Of a stretch of DNA of 64,000 nt, positions 60,494 to 64,000 are shown piece by piece. This DNA is from Candidatus Cloacimonetes bacterium HGW-Cloacimonetes-3 (GTDB lineage Bacteria > Cloacimonadota > Cloacimonadia > Cloacimonadales > Cloacimonadaceae). Position numbers and translations under genes: made by a program. The stretch covers positions 1-64,000 of the forward strand of contig PHBO01000002.1 in NCBI GenBank assembly GCA_002840645.1, in the 5' to 3' direction. Within the stretch, counting starts at the first letter, position 1, and every line of letters starts with the position of its first letter. The notes under the pieces were generated by a model. The model saw only the letters and a program-made list of their open reading frames with translations. It did not search any database and was not told the DNA's origin.

Positions 60494-62503
60494 ATGTCAT
60501 TGTTTAAGTTAGTAAGCGAATACGATCCCTCCGGTGATCAGCCTGAGGCAATAACTCAGCTTGTAGAAGGGATTGAAACCGGTAAAAGACACCAGGTACT
60601 GCTTGGGGTAACAGGCAGCGGTAAAACCTTTACTATTGCCAATGTGATTGCTCAATTGAACAGACCCACTCTGGTGTTATCTCATAATAAGACCCTTGCA
60701 GCACAGCTTTATGGTGAGCTCAAACAGCTATTCCCCGATAATGCGGTAGAGTATTTTATCAGCTATTATGATTATTACCAGCCGGAAGCTTACATTCCGG
60801 GCAAGGATATCTACATAGAGAAGGATAGCTCTATCAATGATCAAATAGAGAAGCTGCGTCTCAGGGCTACGATGAGCCTGATGGAGCGGCGTGATGTGAT
60901 AATAGTATCATCCGTTTCCTGTATCTACGGTCTTGGGGTTCCGGAGGAATACCGCGAAGCCCTGATCCGCCTGGAAACCGGGATGAAGATGGATAGGGAA
61001 GAGCTGATTCTGCGCCTTGTGCAAGCTCACTACAGCCGTAATGACATCGCCTTCGAGCGTGGTGCATTCAGAGTACGTGGAGATATTGTGGACATTTATC
61101 CTGCCTATCTGGAGCATTGTTTGCGAGTGGAGTTCTTTGGTGATGAGGTGTTCAAACTGGAGAAGCTGCATCCCATTTCCTATCAGAGCCTTGGAGTGGT
61201 GGATTCCTATCCCGTGTATCCGGCAATTCACTTTATTATGAGCGAAGATAAGATGCGAGCTGCTCTTTATAGCATCGAGAGCGAACTGAATGCCAGGGTG
61301 GCATACTATTTGGAGAACCAGCGTTATGTGGAAGCAGACCGCCTAAAACAGCGAACCTCCTTCGATCTGGAAATGATGCGTGAACTTGGCTATTGCAGCG
61401 GTATAGAGAATTACAGCCGGCATCTGACAGGTGCCGATGTGGGTACCCCGCCAAGTTGCCTGATGGATTACTTCCCCGACGATTTCCTTTTTGTAATAGA
61501 CGAATCCCACGTTACTATACCACAGGTACATGGCATGTTCGGTGGGGACTATACCCGCAAGAAGAATCTGGTAGAATATGGTTTCAGATTGCCTTCTGCT
61601 TTCGATAACAGACCTCTGCGTTTTGAGGAGTTTGAGCATTTCATGAAGCAGGTTATCTTTGTATCCGCTACTCCGGCAGATTATGAGCTAAGCCTCACCC
61701 AGGGCGAGATTGTGGAGCAGGTGATTCGTCCCACCGGCTTGCTTGATCCCGAGATAGAGATCAAACCCATCAAGCATCAGGTAGATGACCTCATAGCCCA
61801 GATTAAGGCACGTACAGCAGTGAACCAAAAAGCGTTGGTGATGACTCTTACAAAGCGCATGAGCGAAGACCTCACCACTTACCTAAAGAATGCAGGAATA
61901 AAGGCAAGCTATCTGCATAGTGATATTGATACGATTGAACGTGCCAAGATTATCCGCGAATTGCGCTTAGGCGAGCATGATGTGATTGTGGGAGTAAACC
62001 TGCTGCGTGAAGGATTGGACTTACCGGAAGTATCTCTTGTAGCGATTCTGGATGCGGATAAAACAGGCTTCCTGCGTTCAGCGCGGTCGCTTATACAAAT
62101 CTCCGGTCGTGCAGCCCGTAATGTGGATGGAAAAGTGATTTTCTATGCCGATGAGATTACCGACGCCATGCAAAAAGCAATCAGCGAGACGAATCGCAGG
62201 CGTGTGAAGCAAGTAGCATACAACATAGCTAATAACATTACTCCTCAGACGATTATGAAGACTTTAGAGCAGATAATGCAATCCACCTCAATTGCCGAAG
62301 GCTATGACAAAATTGACAGCGCAGAAAAGCCCTCAGCGAAGCCTTCCAAGCAGGAGTTTATGGAATACCTGGAGCTGGATAGCAAAGAGAAAGTTATCGA
62401 ATTGCTTACCAAGGAAATGAATAAAGCAGCCACAAATCTCGATTTTGAACGTGCTGCCGAGCTAAGAGACCGTATCTGGGAGATGCGCGCAGGCAGTAAT
62501 TGA
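60494..62503 (+). CDS. uvrB: Excinuclease ABC subunit B
   Basis: 669 aa, full length. AGGGGAAG precedes the ATG. Helicase motif I is GVTGSGKTFTIANV; the damage-probing beta-hairpin is YYDYYQPEAYIPGKDIYIEK (partly quoted); DESHVTIPQ is the DExH-like box; C-terminal helicase motifs are VGVNLLREGLDLPEVSLV and QISGRAARN. A UVR domain for UvrC binding ends the protein (LTKEMNKAATNLDFERAAEL). It verifies and loads at lesions in nucleotide-excision repair. Single gene behind a tandem-repeat region. Confidence 0.97.
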   Translation: MSLFKLVSEYDPSGDQPEAITQLVEGIETGKRHQVLLGVTGSGKTFTIANVIAQLNRPTLVLSHNKTLAAQLYGELKQLFPDNAVEYFISYYDYYQPEAYIPGKDIYIEKDSSINDQIEKLRLRATMSLMERRDVIIVSSVSCIYGLGVPEEYREALIRLETGMKMDREELILRLVQAHYSRNDIAFERGAFRVRGDIVDIYPAYLEHCLRVEFFGDEVFKLEKLHPISYQSLGVVDSYPVYPAIHFIMSEDKMRAALYSIESELNARVAYYLENQRYVEADRLKQRTSFDLEMMRELGYCSGIENYSRHLTGADVGTPPSCLMDYFPDDFLFVIDESHVTIPQVHGMFGGDYTRKKNLVEYGFRLPSAFDNRPLRFEEFEHFMKQVIFVSATPADYELSLTQGEIVEQVIRPTGLLDPEIEIKPIKHQVDDLIAQIKARTAVNQKALVMTLTKRMSEDLTTYLKNAGIKASYLHSDIDTIERAKIIRELRLGEHDVIVGVNLLREGLDLPEVSLVAILDADKTGFLRSARSLIQISGRAARNVDGKVIFYADEITDAMQKAISETNRRRVKQVAYNIANNITPQTIMKTLEQIMQSTSIAEGYDKIDSAEKPSAKPSKQEFMEYLELDSKEKVIELLTKEMNKAATNLDFERAAELRDRIWEMRAGSN

Positions 62504-62807
62504 TCCACTTCCTGCTTCTCAATTCTTCACTCAATTGATTGCAGACACCCCTTGAAATGCGGTTGTACTACCCACTTATGCCTATGTTTAGCACCGCTTG
62601 GTTATCTTGCCCATCTCTTTAGCACATCCCCTACCGCGTTAGGGTAGATGCAAAGAGGCTGCCCGGAGGCGCGAAAGAGATTAAGTAAGGAAGCTTTGAG
62701 AAGCAAGCATGACCGGATCGAGCACTTTATCTGCGCTAAGCAAGCATGGTGCAACAAAGCGGGATAAATAATCCCGCTTCATTACAGATAGTGAGTTCTT
62801 GAGTTAC
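62504..62807. other. Intergenic stretch uvrB/pckA
   Basis: No gene seen. It contains a CCCTA/TAGGG hairpin (~62632), a direct repeat AAGCAAGCATG (about 62701 and 62737), and the pckA terminator at 62757-62779. A small structured RNA cannot be excluded, but I recognise none. Confidence 0.5.
62757..62779 (-). terminator. Probable terminator of pckA
   Basis: AAGCGGGAT/ATCCCGCTT stem with a five-base loop, then TTGTT read leftward. Confidence 0.65.
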
Positions 62808-64000
62808 TTACTTAATGTTTAAGGATTCCACCAGCTTAGTCTGAGTTTCGGGCTTTTCTTTCAGATCGCTGCTCATTAAGAAATCTTTACGTTGCTGGAA
62901 TCTGTCTTTCAACATGGTGATGTAGTTATCTTTATTACCACGTGTTTCGGGATTGTACTTGTCATAGAATCCCGGCAAAATGGCTTCGATGGATTCACGG
63001 GTAGGGATCATAGCTCCCGGCAGGGCAGACCATGGTTCCCACGTGAGCTGATCTGTAAGCAGGGCAGTTTGAAGAGTAAGAGAAGTTTTTAACGGAATTG
63101 CTTCCAGAATATCGTCCGATTCCTTCCAGTAACCGCGGGAATTGAAGCAATAGAAATCTGCTCCGTTATCAGCTACCGCAAGGAAGGCATCCACATCTCG
63201 ATACAACTCATACACCCGGAAAGGATTGGCAAAAGGTTCGAACACAAGCTTATTCAGCTCTTCTTCTTTCACATTCTCGGCGCGGTTGCGCTGGGTCATT
63301 AAAGCTGCACCCATGGCGATGGCAAGGTGTTTATCGGTGCATTTGATCACGGGAGGTAGCACGGAATCCTTCATCAGCCATACCAAAGCCTTCGGGAATG
63401 CGCAATGATTCACATATTCACCCAGCAGACCGCGGTCTAACAATGCGCGTCCATTGGAATTGCGCAAATCCTGACCCACGGGGATACGCTTACCATCTAT
63501 TTCCAGAGTAGCGTGATTCATAAGAGCCAGGGCGTATTTCCAATCGGGATGATCGATGGGACGGCTATCTGTTTTATCGAACAGCGTCGGCTCCCACGCA
63601 CGGCAAATCTTGTTTTCCAAATCAATCTGGAAGGCATCATCATGCAATACCACTTTGGAAAACCCACGGGGCAATGTGCCGGCATTGTCAGCATTATTCG
63701 TGTGGCTGGATTTGCCTGTGCCGGAGAGTCCGTAGAAGGCTATTGAGCGAACACCAAGCTTGTGGTACTTAGCGTCTTCGCAGGTGCCGAAATCTATCTC
63801 TTTAATTCCACCATGGCAAGCAGCCATACCGATGCGAATACCGGAAGTCCATGCCAGAGTTAGGGTGCCTTTTTTACGTTCGCCGAAATAGCGCATACCA
63901 AGATTCACAATCACATTGTGTTTTTCGTCCACTAAAGCAAGCTGGGGGGCACCTACATTGTTGTAGAAAGTGTCATCACAAGTCCATTCGTTGAAGGCGA
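62808..64000 (-). CDS. pckA: Phosphoenolpyruvate carboxykinase (ATP type), 5' end beyond window
   Basis: At least 397 codons are open to the right edge; the true start lies outside. A GTG at 63932 is not taken as the start because the frame reads on through it (EWTCDDTFYNNVGAPQLALV). Family evidence: the kinase-1a P-loop FYGLSGTGKSSHTN, the metal-binding HDDAFQIDLENK, and RNSNGRALLDRGLLGEYVNH and FEPFANPFRVYEL in the C-terminal lobe. It interconverts oxaloacetate and PEP with ATP. It is a divergent member: HDDAFQID replaces the usual GDDEHCW. Confidence 0.82.
   Translation of the reverse strand, partial: AFNEWTCDDTFYNNVGAPQLALVDEKHNVIVNLGMRYFGERKKGTLTLAWTSGIRIGMAACHGGIKEIDFGTCEDAKYHKLGVRSIAFYGLSGTGKSSHTNNADNAGTLPRGFSKVVLHDDAFQIDLENKICRAWEPTLFDKTDSRPIDHPDWKYALALMNHATLEIDGKRIPVGQDLRNSNGRALLDRGLLGEYVNHCAFPKALVWLMKDSVLPPVIKCTDKHLAIAMGAALMTQRNRAENVKEEELNKLVFEPFANPFRVYELYRDVDAFLAVADNGADFYCFNSRGYWKESDDILEAIPLKTSLTLQTALLTDQLTWEPWSALPGAMIPTRESIEAILPGFYDKYNPETRGNKDNYITMLKDRFQQRKDFLMSSDLKEKPETQTKLVESLNIK

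Overview
The window reads as a chromosomal segment of an anaerobic, Gram-negative-type bacterium, most likely a member of Candidatus Cloacimonadota or a close relative. The evidence is: an LptD-like outer-membrane assembly protein and several beta-barrel proteins; five secreted proteins that end in a FlgD-like, T9SS type A style C-terminal domain (YPNPF, then W-N/D-G-K/N-D, then SGIY-Y/F-L and a short basic end); only an oxygen-independent ribonucleotide reductase (nrdD/nrdG); a membrane pyrophosphatase; and many radical-SAM or Fe-S proteins. The lineage is inferred from protein style, not from rRNA. No rRNA, tRNA, CRISPR array, insertion sequence or prophage gene was seen.

Layout. 0.1-8 kb: two sorting-domain proteins, a TPR-sensor sigma-54 activator, a small unknown protein and a beta-barrel protein. 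8-13 kb: YjbQ and phosphoglycolate phosphatase, an MscS channel, and a compact operon lemA - anchored ferredoxin - lipoprotein ferredoxin - beta-barrel protein. 13-22 kb: a leftward translation/isoprenoid block (S1-domain protein, lysS, cmk-ispH fusion, rpsA with acidic repeats, PAP2 phosphatase). 22-27 kb: lipoprotein, glycerate 2-kinase, SLC13 permease and pyruvate kinase. 27-32 kb: lptD-like gene, HAD phosphatase, SpoU methylase and XdhC in one overlapping rightward operon. 32-38 kb: HtrA, RecG, a small membrane protein, a CAP protein and exonuclease III. 38-49 kb: lipoprotein, sorting-domain protein, an acyl-CoA dehydrogenase/PAS/QueH/DHS-like operon, a PDZ plus beta-barrel protein and an M28 peptidase. 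49-55 kb: nrdD, nrdG, a B12/radical-SAM-DUF2344 fusion and a zinc-ribbon protein. 55-64 kb: a C10 (streptopain-type) peptidase, hppA, ndk, uvrB and a phosphoenolpyruvate carboxykinase cut by the right edge.

The most interesting points are regulatory and structural. There is a textbook -24/-12 (sigma-54) site in front of the PDZ/beta-barrel gene and another before the C10 peptidase, with weaker ones before the M28 peptidase and the DUF2271 protein. An AT-rich palindrome sits midway between the divergent PDZ and M28 promoters, where an enhancer would be expected. With the sigma-54 activator at 3.9-6.0 kb, this suggests, but does not prove, a sigma-54 regulon for envelope and secreted proteins. 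Four intergenic copies of a modular palindromic repeat built from 11-bp units, a 40-bp perfect palindrome, a pair of mutually exclusive hairpins, a G-quadruplex candidate, a tandem repeat before uvrB, and a well-translated 47-codon gene beside an inverted-repeat cassette are further signals not explained by the genes.
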